From: Candidatus Gastranaerophilales bacterium
Lineage (GTDB): Bacteria; Cyanobacteriota; Vampirovibrionia; Gastranaerophilales; Gastranaerophilaceae
Assembly: GCA_905234865.1 (NCBI GenBank)
Contig: CAJOJE010000001.1
Coordinates: 296,248-360,247, forward strand
Direction: 5' to 3'
Length of the DNA: 64,000 nucleotides
Below the pieces are notes generated by a model. That model saw only the letters and a program-made list of their open reading frames with translations. It was not told the origin of the DNA and did not search any database. Made by a program: the position numbers and the translations under genes. Of the stretch, positions 34,830 through 44,339 are shown piece by piece. The first letter of the stretch is position 1, and each line of letters opens with the position of its first letter.

Positions 34830-36758
34830 TTACCATTTTCTTGGTCCCGATTTTAACTCAGCGTCATCGGGCGCATATTTCACTCTTGTGTATGTACCGT
34901 TTACAAATTTTGATACATCCATTGCATCTTTTTCAATATTGGGTGCTTTAATTTCAAACACATGCATTCTTGAAGGTGCGATATCAAAGCTTAATTCACC
35001 GTCTTTAACTTGGAAGTAGCTCTTATCACCGTATGGAAGAGTTAAGTCTTTTAATACTTGTCCTTCTTTCATATCACTGATTTTAAGAGAAGCGGTGTTT
35101 CTGTTGTTTACGTTTCTGTTACCTACGACAAGTAACGTTTTATCACCATATTGTCTTGCAAACGCAACTATTTCGTCATTCTTGGTGTTTTCGGGTTTTA
35201 GCCAGCACATTGAACCTTTGGTAATAACGTCATTATATTCGCCGTTTCTAAGATTCAGCATATGTGACATTTGTTTGCCGATTTCAGGGTTATTGCCGCC
35301 CGGTTTTCTTGACGGATTGAAGATGTCAATTCTGCCTTTGTGTACGGTACATTCATGGGTATCTGTTTGCGTTTCGGGTGCATAAGCATGTTCATAAGGA
35401 TACAGATAATAGTCACCTGATTGTACGCCGTCTACAAAGTAAGGATTACATAAAGGCAACGTCGATTGTAAAATACTTGTTAATTGAACCCAAGGCGAGC
35501 CGCCGTAGAACATCGGGCTTTGATCGTCGTGTGTTGAGAATGAACCGATTAACGTTCTTGGCTGTTTATCGGAAAATTCTTGCTGCATTTCAACTTGTTC
35601 GTTGACATATTTTCTTAAATCGGAAGCCTTTGTCCATTGATCGTAAATATGGTATTGACCGTAGTATGAGTCAAATCCGGCTTTCATAAGTTCAACCGGT
35701 CTGTCATAGGGCATATTGACTTGCGGAGAAGCATCTTCATAAGTATAGGTTTCTGCCAACCAACCGAAATTGGGGTCTTTTGTTCTTGAATAAGGAATAA
35801 TTACATCCCAAAATTCTGACGGTTTTGCTCTGCCGACATCGGCTCTTATGCCGTCAAGACCAAAGTCTACGCACATATCTACATATTTTTTATGAAGTTC
35901 AAGAAGATGAGGATTTAATTTTCTGTTAGCTTCATCATCAAACGTTCTGAACATTCTGATATCTTGCCAACCGCCCGGAGTTTTATCTGCGCCGTTTTTC
36001 TCATAAGACATTAATTCCGGATGTTCTTGAGCAAAATCAACGCTTACGCAGCTTGGGAGGTCAAGCATAACCCTGATATCTCTTTTGTGGCACTCATTAA
36101 TAAATGTTTTAAACTGATCTTCTGCAGTACCGGGGTAATTCGGATCTTTTAAGTTAGGATCGACTTTTAATAAATCGGAAGGCGCATAGAGAGAACCTGC
36201 CGTACCCATTGCATTTGTTTTTCCCGTTGGATGAATAGGAAGAACATGGAGAGTGTTAATACCCGTTTCTTTAATCTCGTCAAGTCTGTCAATTGCATTC
36301 ATAAACGTGCCTCTGACTTCGTTTCCTTGAATAAGACCGTTGCCGTCGGTATCTTTTGCATTCATTGTTCTCGGAATTACGGCAAGCATGGTAACTTTTG
36401 AACTTCTCAACATATCCTTCATATCATTATGCCATACCGCAGGTTTTGCCGAAGTATCGTTATTAACGGCCTGAATCGAGCCTACACCCGACACTTGGTT
36501 ATTACTTTTGATAAGGTAATTTTTCAGCATACTGCTTACTTGAGGTGCAGGAGCTTGAGATTGAGCCTTGGGTTGAACTGCGGGTTGGGCAGTATTTTGT
36601 GCGGTAGGATAAATTGACTGCACAGGCATGTTATATATTACCGAAGTATATTGAGGAACAGGGCGCACCTGAGGTTGTGGGGTCCAAACAGGGGCTTGAG
36701 AAACCTGCTGTTGCCCTTGAGGATTAACGTTCATTTGATTAATGTTATTCATTCCCAT
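34830..36758 (-). CDS. GH13 alpha-amylase-family protein
   Basis: A 642-residue protein. A Pro/Gln-rich N-terminus (about 1-75) precedes the barrel. Motifs: VMLDLPSCV (region I, without the usual NH), GLDGIRADVGR (nucleophile D307), GWLAETY (acid/base E336) and GSFSTHDD (H410, D411). All three catalytic carboxylates are present. An EF-hand-like calcium loop, DTDGNGLIQGNE (136-147), sits at the barrel entry. The C-terminal 100 residues look like the GH13 beta-sandwich. There is no signal peptide, so it should act on an intracellular glucan such as glycogen or maltodextrin. It lies 3 bases after the 872-residue protein gene and 87 bases before the giant GH13 gene. Confidence 0.82.
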   Translation of the reverse strand: MGMNNINQMNVNPQGQQQVSQAPVWTPQPQVRPVPQYTSVIYNMPVQSIYPTAQNTAQPAVQPKAQSQAPAPQVSSMLKNYLIKSNNQVSGVGSIQAVNNDTSAKPAVWHNDMKDMLRSSKVTMLAVIPRTMNAKDTDGNGLIQGNEVRGTFMNAIDRLDEIKETGINTLHVLPIHPTGKTNAMGTAGSLYAPSDLLKVDPNLKDPNYPGTAEDQFKTFINECHKRDIRVMLDLPSCVSVDFAQEHPELMSYEKNGADKTPGGWQDIRMFRTFDDEANRKLNPHLLELHKKYVDMCVDFGLDGIRADVGRAKPSEFWDVIIPYSRTKDPNFGWLAETYTYEDASPQVNMPYDRPVELMKAGFDSYYGQYHIYDQWTKASDLRKYVNEQVEMQQEFSDKQPRTLIGSFSTHDDQSPMFYGGSPWVQLTSILQSTLPLCNPYFVDGVQSGDYYLYPYEHAYAPETQTDTHECTVHKGRIDIFNPSRKPGGNNPEIGKQMSHMLNLRNGEYNDVITKGSMCWLKPENTKNDEIVAFARQYGDKTLLVVGNRNVNNRNTASLKISDMKEGQVLKDLTLPYGDKSYFQVKDGELSFDIAPSRMHVFEIKAPNIEKDAMDVSKFVNGTYTRVKYAPDDAELKSGPRKW

Positions 36759-36761
36759 ATT

Positions 36762-39380
36762 CTATTTTCCGTTTTTTCCGCTAACAAATGTGTCTTGTTG
36801 AGATATTCTTTGATATTTATCCGCATCTTTAACCTTACCAAAGAACAATTGAGAAATCAGGGTTGCACCGACAAGAACAGCGGTTGCACCACCGAAGAAT
36901 TTCATCCATTTTCTATCATTAGCAAGTTGGTCTGCTTGTTTTTTAATAGTTTCTACCGTAGCTTCACCCAATTCTGCAAACTGAGTACTGCTCGACTTAG
37001 CACCTTGCTGAAAATCGCTGCTTGTAAGACCAAATAATTCTTTTACTTTTGTAAGGACCTGCTTGTCATCTTTTTCATCTCCGCCTGCGTTCTTGACAGC
37101 CTTCTTAGCTTCATCAAAATAATTAATTTTTAAAGCATCGTTCGGGTCAAAGTTTGTAATAGCGGCAATAACTTTGGTTCTTCTGTTTAATTGCGAAATA
37201 TCGGGATTTGAAGAATCCGCAAATACGGCATCAAGAAAAGCAATGTATGATTCTTTATTTCCGCCGCCATGGTATTTATTCATTACATCCGAATAGGAAG
37301 ATCCTGCCGTTACAAATCTGCAATCATGATAGAACTTTTGAAGGCTGGTTTCCGCAGCTTCTTTTGTTGCTACAACACCGTCACGTTCAACTCCTTCTTG
37401 AAGTACGACGGAAGGTATGCCTCGCTTGCGGCAGTTTTCTTGATAGTCACTGAGTAGCGAACCGTCTGCAATTCTTGATTCAAGTTCAAACATTGCAAAT
37501 GTTCTTGATACCATAGCTTCAATCGAAGAAACCGCTTGTCTTACCTGCCCTTTATCAGCATCCGTTACACCTTGCGACAAAAATCTGCCGAGTTTGGTTT
37601 CGGGAGTAATAATACTTTGACCGTCCATACCGAGAGTTTTGCCTATTGTTTGCAATCCCTTGCTTGCATTATCGGTCATTGCATCAAATACACCCGCAAT
37701 CGTAACTTTTTCACCACGCCCCGGAATAATCGAAGAGCTTGTCGATTCAACTTTATCTCTAACGGCGGTAAGTGAAGATAAAACTTCCGAAAGAGGTTTC
37801 TTGCCTTCACCTCTTGCAATTTTAGCGGCTCTTTCGGTTACCATTCCGATTTTTTCTTCAGTTGTCTGAAGCTGATTTAATTTTGTAATTTCATCATCCG
37901 AAAAGTCAAAACATCTCAAGACTTCTCTTGCAAAAAGGTTATATTTTTCACCTGCAATATTATTTAATTGCACGGTCTGATTTCCATATACGCTCATTCT
38001 TGCCTGAGCAGGTCTGATTACGCCTTTATATGCCTGTTCAAGCTGGTCTGCCATTTCGGCATAACCTTTTTTCGACAAAGAAGATGTTTGAATGCCTTGT
38101 TCCATGGTCTCCATAAACGCTTTTTTACCTTTTGAATCGGGGAACCAAGCAGGAAGCTGACCATTAACCTTGAATTGTTGCCCCATTTCACGCATAGCCG
38201 AACCTGCAACTTTTTTGGGATCGGGAGCACCACCTTTTAATGCTGCCTGAGCTTCTTTATAAGAATCTTCGATAATTCCTGCAATTTTTGCTATATTTGC
38301 ATCGCTTTCGCCTTTTGCGATTGTTCTTGCAAGCTGAGTAAAATCAAGTTCTTTACCTTTTCTTGCATTGGATATGATTTCATCAATCATCTCTGTACTT
38401 GTTTCCGTATATTTGCTTGAAACTACACTCGGAGCAATGTCGGGATGTGTAATATTAAATAAAAATCTCATATCTTCGGTGAAGTTTTTAGGCTCAACAC
38501 CGTTTCTTAAAGATTGAATAATACCTGCAAATTTTTTGTCATTAGCTTCAAATACACTTGAATTTAATGCTTCTTGAACAAGTTTTTCGGTATTTTCAGG
38601 CTGCGCTTGAGAAGCTAAACCTCTTAGTCCCTGATGAGCAAGAGGTATTCTCATGCCTTCTTCAATGCGGTTACATGCCAGAGAAGTCAAAAGAGGAGTA
38701 GCCAAACCTGCCGTTGCCATCCAAAGAGTGTTATCCTGCAGAGCAATCGTGCGCATTTTTTCTTTTGTATATTCGTCCCTGTCTTTAATGTCTTTAGGAA
38801 CGTTCATTTTGTCACCGATTTTTTCAATTTCGTCTTTTGACCACATATCCCATGACAAGTATTGGTTATCAAGGAAGAACGGTTTTTTATCGCCGTTTGA
38901 ATCTTGGTATTTTTGATGAGGATTAAAGCCTCTTAAAAGTTTTGTCGGAGCATCGATAGCAACTTTCGGCCACAATGACATCATGGAGAAGAATGTTGCA
39001 AAACCGATACCTTCCATTAATTTTTTATTGGTTGTTGCTCTATGCCCCATAAGAGCGCCTGCGATAACACCGCCGCCGATTTTCATTCCCAAATCGTTCA
39101 GTCTGCCGAGCTGTGTATCGGTGCCCTTACCGTCTTTAAGAGCTACTCCTAAATTTTTTACGTCTTTTGCGTTATCTTTCAAGGTCGACACAAATTCTTC
39201 GGACAACGTTTCTTTAATCAAATGCCCTCTCGGAGTATCGGGAGTAACCTTATTGTCTTTAGCCAAAAAACGTTCAAAGACTTTTCTGTCTTGCTGATTG
39301 TCCTGTTGAGGATTTGTTTTTTGCAAACCGAAGTTTTGAAACATCGGAAATGAATTTTGATTAAAATTGTTATTTAACAT
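36762..39380 (-). CDS. Membrane-associated protein, unknown function
   Basis: An 872-residue protein that I do not recognise. A polar, Asn/Gln-rich N-terminus (1-30) leads to hydrophobic stretches near 97-112 (GGGVIAGALMG), 124-140 and 215-235 (WMATAGLATPLLTSLAC). A long helical, mostly soluble region follows (about 250-820). One C-terminal transmembrane helix (about 830-850, FFGGATAVLVGATLISQLFFG) and a short tail end it. The start overlaps the stop of the upstream gene (TAATG). The two GH13 genes follow, so the role is probably linked to a glucan or to a membrane site of glucan handling; that is inference. Confidence 0.65.
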   Translation of the reverse strand: MLNNNFNQNSFPMFQNFGLQKTNPQQDNQQDRKVFERFLAKDNKVTPDTPRGHLIKETLSEEFVSTLKDNAKDVKNLGVALKDGKGTDTQLGRLNDLGMKIGGGVIAGALMGHRATTNKKLMEGIGFATFFSMMSLWPKVAIDAPTKLLRGFNPHQKYQDSNGDKKPFFLDNQYLSWDMWSKDEIEKIGDKMNVPKDIKDRDEYTKEKMRTIALQDNTLWMATAGLATPLLTSLACNRIEEGMRIPLAHQGLRGLASQAQPENTEKLVQEALNSSVFEANDKKFAGIIQSLRNGVEPKNFTEDMRFLFNITHPDIAPSVVSSKYTETSTEMIDEIISNARKGKELDFTQLARTIAKGESDANIAKIAGIIEDSYKEAQAALKGGAPDPKKVAGSAMREMGQQFKVNGQLPAWFPDSKGKKAFMETMEQGIQTSSLSKKGYAEMADQLEQAYKGVIRPAQARMSVYGNQTVQLNNIAGEKYNLFAREVLRCFDFSDDEITKLNQLQTTEEKIGMVTERAAKIARGEGKKPLSEVLSSLTAVRDKVESTSSSIIPGRGEKVTIAGVFDAMTDNASKGLQTIGKTLGMDGQSIITPETKLGRFLSQGVTDADKGQVRQAVSSIEAMVSRTFAMFELESRIADGSLLSDYQENCRKRGIPSVVLQEGVERDGVVATKEAAETSLQKFYHDCRFVTAGSSYSDVMNKYHGGGNKESYIAFLDAVFADSSNPDISQLNRRTKVIAAITNFDPNDALKINYFDEAKKAVKNAGGDEKDDKQVLTKVKELFGLTSSDFQQGAKSSSTQFAELGEATVETIKKQADQLANDRKWMKFFGGATAVLVGATLISQLFFGKVKDADKYQRISQQDTFVSGKNGK

Positions 39381-40381
39381 TAAAACTCCATGAACTTCTC
39401 TTTGTAGTCAACCGTTGATTTAGTTTCGGGTTTATCAGCTTTAAACGACCTTGTCGCATTCCAAATACCTAAAGCGGTAGTTGTTGCTGCGGCAATAAGC
39501 ATACCCTTGCCAAATTTTGTTTTTGCGAGATCCTTAGCGGAATTTTTCAATCCGTCGCATATTTGACCCGGTAAATTCTTTAATCTCTGTCCCACAGTCG
39601 GTTTATGATTATAATTAAATGCATCTGCAAAAGAATCCTGAGCAGCCATTGCAACGCCGATTGCAGCCCATAAATAACCGCTTAAAGAACGTGCCGCATT
39701 GGATTTAACGACAACTTCCCTGATTTTAGGTTGCACTACCTGATCGGGAGCGTTCAAATCTTCTTTGTAGCCCATTCTTTTTGCCATTTTATCGTAATAT
39801 TCGTATCTGTTTCCGTTTTGTTCGCCTTGCTTATTGATTAAATCCCATCTCGGGAACGTTGCCGATTCGTAAACCTTATGGAATTCAACGGCGGTTTTCG
39901 CTTCGTTGTTGGCAGCATTTTTACCTTCGGGCAATTCGTGTATAACTTTTTTATAAGGCATATCAAGGTCAATGCCGGTTTTTGCTTCAACACCTTTATT
40001 TACGGCTTTTTGCCCGAGCCATTTGCCCGCTGCGTACATTAATACGCCTGCTCCCATTTTTAAGCCGTTTTTATTTGCAAAGAATGTATTCTTGCCGCCA
40101 AATTGCTTGTTCATAAGGTTTGTAATACCGATTAAAGTAGCCGAACCGACAAGATAAGGTACCATGCCTATGGACAAGAATTCGTAAAAATTACTATTTT
40201 TTGAACCGGACATTCCTTTCGGAATATAAGTAAAAACATCTTTAGTGAGCTGGTCTGCCGCAACTCTTGCACCCGTCGTAACATGTTTTTCAATGATATG
40301 ATCTTCGTTATCATTGTTATTTTGCACAATCAGGTACGAGTTTTTTGGGATGTTATCCAATTTTGAATTATCTATCTGCAT
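39380..40381 (-). CDS. Membrane protein, first gene of the GH13 operon
   Basis: A 333-residue protein of unknown function. It has four small-residue-rich hydrophobic segments: VPYLVGSATLIGITNL (about 70-88), MGAGVLMYAAGKWLG (about 105-122), LWAAIGVAMAAQDSF (about 235-252) and MLIAAATTTALGIW (about 293-310). I start it at the ATG at 40381 because GGAG lies 7 bases upstream; a TTG 15 bases earlier has no support. It resembles the 872-residue neighbour and the proteins at 13879-15045 in composition, but a homology search is needed to claim relatedness. Confidence 0.65.
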   Translation of the reverse strand: MQIDNSKLDNIPKNSYLIVQNNNDNEDHIIEKHVTTGARVAADQLTKDVFTYIPKGMSGSKNSNFYEFLSIGMVPYLVGSATLIGITNLMNKQFGGKNTFFANKNGLKMGAGVLMYAAGKWLGQKAVNKGVEAKTGIDLDMPYKKVIHELPEGKNAANNEAKTAVEFHKVYESATFPRWDLINKQGEQNGNRYEYYDKMAKRMGYKEDLNAPDQVVQPKIREVVVKSNAARSLSGYLWAAIGVAMAAQDSFADAFNYNHKPTVGQRLKNLPGQICDGLKNSAKDLAKTKFGKGMLIAAATTTALGIWNATRSFKADKPETKSTVDYKEKFMEF

Positions 40382-40410
40382 TAGGAAGCTCCACAACTAA
40401 CAAACATATA

Positions 40411-40428
40411 CATGTTAAAAAACACATG
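40411..40428. promoter_or_regulatory. Inverted repeat upstream of the GH13 operon
   Basis: CATGT (40411-40415) and ACATG (40424-40428) are inverted around 8 bases, 30 bases upstream of the operon start. A further CACATGTTC lies near 40491. These could be operator half-sites, but the arms are short. Confidence 0.25.
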
Positions 40429-40503
40429 AACAAAAATATAGTTGCTATCTTACTTGAGTTTTTGTTTACAAAAGTTAATATTTATCTCACATGTTCAACA
40501 CTA

Positions 40504-40540
40504 TTGAAATGATAATATAAAATCGGTTAAAATAAAAAAG
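40504..40540 (+). promoter_or_regulatory. Predicted leaderless promoter of the STAND-TPR gene
   Basis: TTGAAA (40504-40509), 18-base spacer, TAAAAT (40528-40533), then 7 bases (all A except a final G) to the ATG at 40541. No ribosome-binding site. Nearly the same design as at 29013. Confidence 0.6.
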
Positions 40541-42859
40541 ATGAGTGACATATTTACAAAAATTTACAGAGATAAAATAAAAGAAATCCATGACTTTTTA
40601 AAATCCGATTTCGATATTTTGTATGTATCGGGCTTTTCAGGCTCGGGAAAGTCTTATGTAATAAAAGAAGCACTCAAAACATACGAAAATGAAATCTTAA
40701 ACTTTCATCATCTTTGCTTTAACAAAACGGTAACGGATGATTTTCTTCTCTCTTTTTATGATACGTTCAGAACTTACGCACTGAAAAAAACCATAACCTT
40801 GAAAAAAAATCCCGAAGAAGAATTTGTTCAAAAAGTTAATTTTTATTTTAAAAATCTGGAATATCCTTCGGTTGTGGTTATAGACAACTATGAAACCGTT
40901 TCCGATAACAAAGAAATAGCGTATCTTTTGGCACACATTTCGGTTTTTGAAAATGTGAAAGTAATTATTATTTCAAAAAAATCCGATTTTATTCTTATGG
41001 AAAACCCCGCTCTGTCAATTAAAACTCTTAATTTTGAAAAAATTAATTACGAAGAATTTGAATATGTTTTAAAGGCGGTATTCAAAGAAGAAACGGGAGC
41101 CAGCTTAAAAGAATTATACAATCTTACCGAAGGATACGAACTGTATTTAAAAATGGTCTTAACCTACATAAAATCGGTAGGAATTTCCATAAGCGAACTT
41201 TTAAGCGAATTTAAGGGAAAAATAGATATAAATTTCAACGATTTCATTATTGAAAAACAAGTTTCTCTTATTCCTCAAACTTATTACCCGTTTTTAAGAA
41301 ATTTAACTTTTATTCATCACAGTATAATGCCGAATTTCATAAATGTGTATTCTTTGGGAAACATAAAGCAAATTCCTTATCTTCAATCTAAATTTTTTGT
41401 ATCGGAGTTTTGGGGAACTTATTATATTAAATCTTATTTAAGAAGATATTTTTTGGAAAATACAAACTTACAAGATAAAAGCACAATTTCAAAAACAATT
41501 ATAAGAGCTTATAAAACAGAACTTGAAAAAAGTCCGAAAGACAGACTTCTCAGGATGTCGAGAGAAACCATAAGAGGCTTGATTTCTAATCTTGAAGAAA
41601 ATATGCCCAAAGGCGCAAATATTGAAATTATGCCTATGTATAATTATATACAAAATTCAATCGGGGGTAACTCTCCTTGGTTTATAACAAGTGCGGGTGC
41701 AGCAAAAAAATCGACACGTCTTGAACAATTAAAACAAAACGCCAAAAAAGAAAAAGAATTAAAAGAAACAAGAGCAAAAACCATTCTTCAAAATTCTCAA
41801 AAAAAACCTTCGGAATTTGAAAATGCTTTAGATAAAGCAAAAGACTTCGAAAATAATTACAATTATAAAGAAGCGATAAAAATTTTAAATTCCCTTAAAA
41901 AAGAAACCAATTCAAAAGAAGAAAATAAAATCCTGTATTCAAAGCTCTCCGAGAATTTACTCAAAATTAACGATACAAACGGTGCGCTTTCCAATTTAAA
42001 AATATTATGTTCAATGTGTGAAGAAACAAAAGATTTAAACACGTTTGGAAAATACAGAATTGAAATGGGCAAAATTTATAAAAAAACATATTCATTTGCA
42101 AATGCCAAAAAGTGTTTTATGGAAATTTCCGATAAAAAAAATGATGTTTCAAGCAATTTAAGAGCGGAAGCAAAATTGAATTTAGGGGAAATTTACGAAC
42201 TTGAAAATAATTACAATGCGGCAATTAAAGAATATAAAGAAGCGCAAAAAATCGTTCTTATGTCATCGGGAGAAAAAGACCCCAAACTTCCGAACATAAC
42301 ATATAAAGCAGCCTCACTGTACGATGAAAACGGGTATCTTGAAGAAGCACTCGAAGAATATAATAATTCTATAAAATATTCGGAAATTTCGGGAAATACT
42401 TCAAATACGATTAAATCTTACGCTAATTCCGGAGTAATTTATGCCGATATGGGCGATATTGAAACGGCATTGAGCTATTTGAAATACGCCCTTGAACTTT
42501 CTAAAAATAACGAAAGTTACGTCGATTCTTATTACATATCAAGAAATATTGCCGATATTTATAAAAATACCGAACCCGAAAAATCGTATGAATATTTAAA
42601 CGACTCTTTAAATTATGCAAAATTGTCGGATAATACGTTTGAAATTGCAATGTCGCTTTTAGAACTCGGAGATTATTATTATAATTCAAAACAAAACGAA
42701 CAGGCTCTTATTTGTTATTACCAAGCAAAAGCAACCCTCGGAAATAACGCTTCAAAAGAAGACATTGAAAGAGTAACGACAAGGATAAACGATATGAGAA
42801 TTAAACTCGGAGAATACATTTTCAAAGGAATGGAACAACTTTATGATACAAATAATTAA
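40541..42859 (+). CDS. STAND-like ATPase with TPR repeats
   Basis: A 772-residue soluble protein. The N-terminal P-loop ATPase has Walker A GFSGSGKS (31-38) and Walker B VVVIDN (111-116). It continues in a helical region to about 350. A lysine-rich linker (about 395-425) leads to a C-terminal array of TPR-like repeats (about 435-750; for example AEAKLNLGEIYELENNYNAA). The ATPase-plus-repeat layout is that of STAND proteins, which switch between closed and open states on binding a ligand and act as regulators or immune sensors. No effector domain (nuclease, TIR, protease) is seen. Its 3-prime end overlaps rsmG by 17 bases, so a housekeeping or regulatory role is as likely as defence. Confidence 0.72.
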   Translation: MSDIFTKIYRDKIKEIHDFLKSDFDILYVSGFSGSGKSYVIKEALKTYENEILNFHHLCFNKTVTDDFLLSFYDTFRTYALKKTITLKKNPEEEFVQKVNFYFKNLEYPSVVVIDNYETVSDNKEIAYLLAHISVFENVKVIIISKKSDFILMENPALSIKTLNFEKINYEEFEYVLKAVFKEETGASLKELYNLTEGYELYLKMVLTYIKSVGISISELLSEFKGKIDINFNDFIIEKQVSLIPQTYYPFLRNLTFIHHSIMPNFINVYSLGNIKQIPYLQSKFFVSEFWGTYYIKSYLRRYFLENTNLQDKSTISKTIIRAYKTELEKSPKDRLLRMSRETIRGLISNLEENMPKGANIEIMPMYNYIQNSIGGNSPWFITSAGAAKKSTRLEQLKQNAKKEKELKETRAKTILQNSQKKPSEFENALDKAKDFENNYNYKEAIKILNSLKKETNSKEENKILYSKLSENLLKINDTNGALSNLKILCSMCEETKDLNTFGKYRIEMGKIYKKTYSFANAKKCFMEISDKKNDVSSNLRAEAKLNLGEIYELENNYNAAIKEYKEAQKIVLMSSGEKDPKLPNITYKAASLYDENGYLEEALEEYNNSIKYSEISGNTSNTIKSYANSGVIYADMGDIETALSYLKYALELSKNNESYVDSYYISRNIADIYKNTEPEKSYEYLNDSLNYAKLSDNTFEIAMSLLELGDYYYNSKQNEQALICYYQAKATLGNNASKEDIERVTTRINDMRIKLGEYIFKGMEQLYDTNN

Positions 42860-43466
42860 ACAATATACAAATTTAGAACCGAGCAAAAACTCAATCGAAC
42901 TTTATCAAAAATGGGAAAAACTTTTTATGGAATATAACGCTCATACAAATTTAATGAGCAAAAATGAAATTCCCGTTCTTTTTGAAAAGCATGTTATAGA
43001 TTCTCTTGTTTTAAATAAAACAAATTATTTAAAAAACGGGATAAAAATTTGCGATATCGGAGCGGGAGGCGGTTTTCCTTCGGTTATTTTAGCAATATTT
43101 TTTCCCGATATTGAAATTGTTTGCGTTGAATCAATAGGAAAAAAAACAAATTTTATTTCACTTGTAAAAAATGAATTAAAACTCGATAACTTAACGGTTA
43201 TAAATAAAAGAGCGGAAAATATCGAACCTTTGAGAGCAGACATTTTAACAAACAGAGCCGTCGGAAAAATAGAAAAAGTCTGGAGTTTTTCAAAAAAACA
43301 TTTAAAAAAAGGCGGTTTATTTATATCCTATAAAGCAACAACTTCAAAAGAAGAGGCAAAAATTGCCGCAGAAAAATTTAAAGAATTAAAGAACCCCGAA
43401 TATTTTCCGTATGCGCTTCCCGTCAGCGAAAATTTAACGAGAGAGCTTGTTATTTTTAAATTATAA
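42843..43466 (+). CDS. rsmG: 16S rRNA (guanine527-N7)-methyltransferase RsmG
   Basis: A 207-residue SAM methyltransferase. It shows YNAHTNLMS, the SAM site CDIGAGGGFPSVILA, and the NKRAENI and LTNRAVG segments typical of RsmG/GidB, which makes m7G527 in 16S rRNA. The gene starts inside the end of the STAND-TPR gene. It converges on the ROK kinase gene with a 6-base overlap. Confidence 0.95.
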   Translation: MIQIIKQYTNLEPSKNSIELYQKWEKLFMEYNAHTNLMSKNEIPVLFEKHVIDSLVLNKTNYLKNGIKICDIGAGGGFPSVILAIFFPDIEIVCVESIGKKTNFISLVKNELKLDNLTVINKRAENIEPLRADILTNRAVGKIEKVWSFSKKHLKKGGLFISYKATTSKEEAKIAAEKFKELKNPEYFPYALPVSENLTRELVIFKL

Positions 43467-44339
43467 TCGAAATTTTCTTCTTACAACGGAAGTTGCCCCG
43501 ATTAACCCCGAGTAATTTCCCATAATTCCTTTTTTTACCGACGTTTTTGAAGTTAAAGTATATTTATTTACATATTTTTCAATAAATTCGATATCGGCAA
43601 ATTCAGCCATTGAACCGGACAGAGCAAAAATATCCGTATCAAAAATATTATTCAATCCCAAAAGTCCGATTGCAATGTATTCGCTCCATTTTTTAAGGGC
43701 AAGTACGGCATTGTCATCATTATTTTTATATTTTTCAATTATTTCGTAAGTTGAAATTAAATTACCCGTAAAATCTTGATAAGTAAGTTGCAATCCCTTG
43801 CCCGAAGCGTAAATTTCAAAACAATCGCAAGAACCGCAAGTGCAAAGCCTTTTTTTATCGACAGACATTTTAAAATGCATTTCGCCGGCCGCCCCCGATT
43901 TTCCTTTTAATAATTCGTTATTAATTATTATTCCGCCGCCGACACCCGTTCCGAGTGTTAAAACAATTGAATTTTTATACCCTTTCGTAACTCCGAACGA
44001 GTGTTCCGCAAGCGCAGAACAATTCGCATCGTTTTCAATTGCAACTTTAATTTTTGATGATAAATTCAAAAAATTTATATCTTTATAACCTAAGGGCAAA
44101 TTGGCGGTTGAGCCCAAAATTTTATCGTTGGCGCTTGAAACTGCACCCGCCGTTGCAATTCCCGCATAATCGACCGAATTTTCATAGGAAGATATAATTT
44201 CTTTTAATTTATTTTCAATGTCAACAAGATTTTTTGGAGTCGACTCTTTTTTGACTTCTCCTTGAAGTTCGCCTTTTTCATTAACCAAACAATGGAAAAT
44301 TTTTGTTCCGCCTATATCAATTCCTAAAATATTTTTCAT
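43461..44339 (-). CDS. ROK-family sugar kinase, probable N-acetylmannosamine kinase
   Basis: A 292-residue ROK protein. The phosphate-binding IDIGGTKI (5-12) and the LGTGVGGGIIINN segment are present. The zinc-site region reads CTCGSCDCFE, close to the ROK CxCGxxGCxE pattern but with D for the second glycine. No DNA-binding domain precedes it, so it is a kinase, not a NagC-type repressor. Its start overlaps the stop of nanE by 4 bases, which makes N-acetylmannosamine the likely substrate (NanK role). Glucokinase is the alternative. Confidence 0.82.
   Translation of the reverse strand: MKNILGIDIGGTKIFHCLVNEKGELQGEVKKESTPKNLVDIENKLKEIISSYENSVDYAGIATAGAVSSANDKILGSTANLPLGYKDINFLNLSSKIKVAIENDANCSALAEHSFGVTKGYKNSIVLTLGTGVGGGIIINNELLKGKSGAAGEMHFKMSVDKKRLCTCGSCDCFEIYASGKGLQLTYQDFTGNLISTYEIIEKYKNNDDNAVLALKKWSEYIAIGLLGLNNIFDTDIFALSGSMAEFADIEFIEKYVNKYTLTSKTSVKKGIMGNYSGLIGATSVVRRKFRL

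Noticed and set aside
40541..42859. Defence system call for the STAND-TPR gene
   Set aside because: No effector domain and no neighbouring nuclease, methylase of DNA or toxin gene; rsmG is housekeeping.
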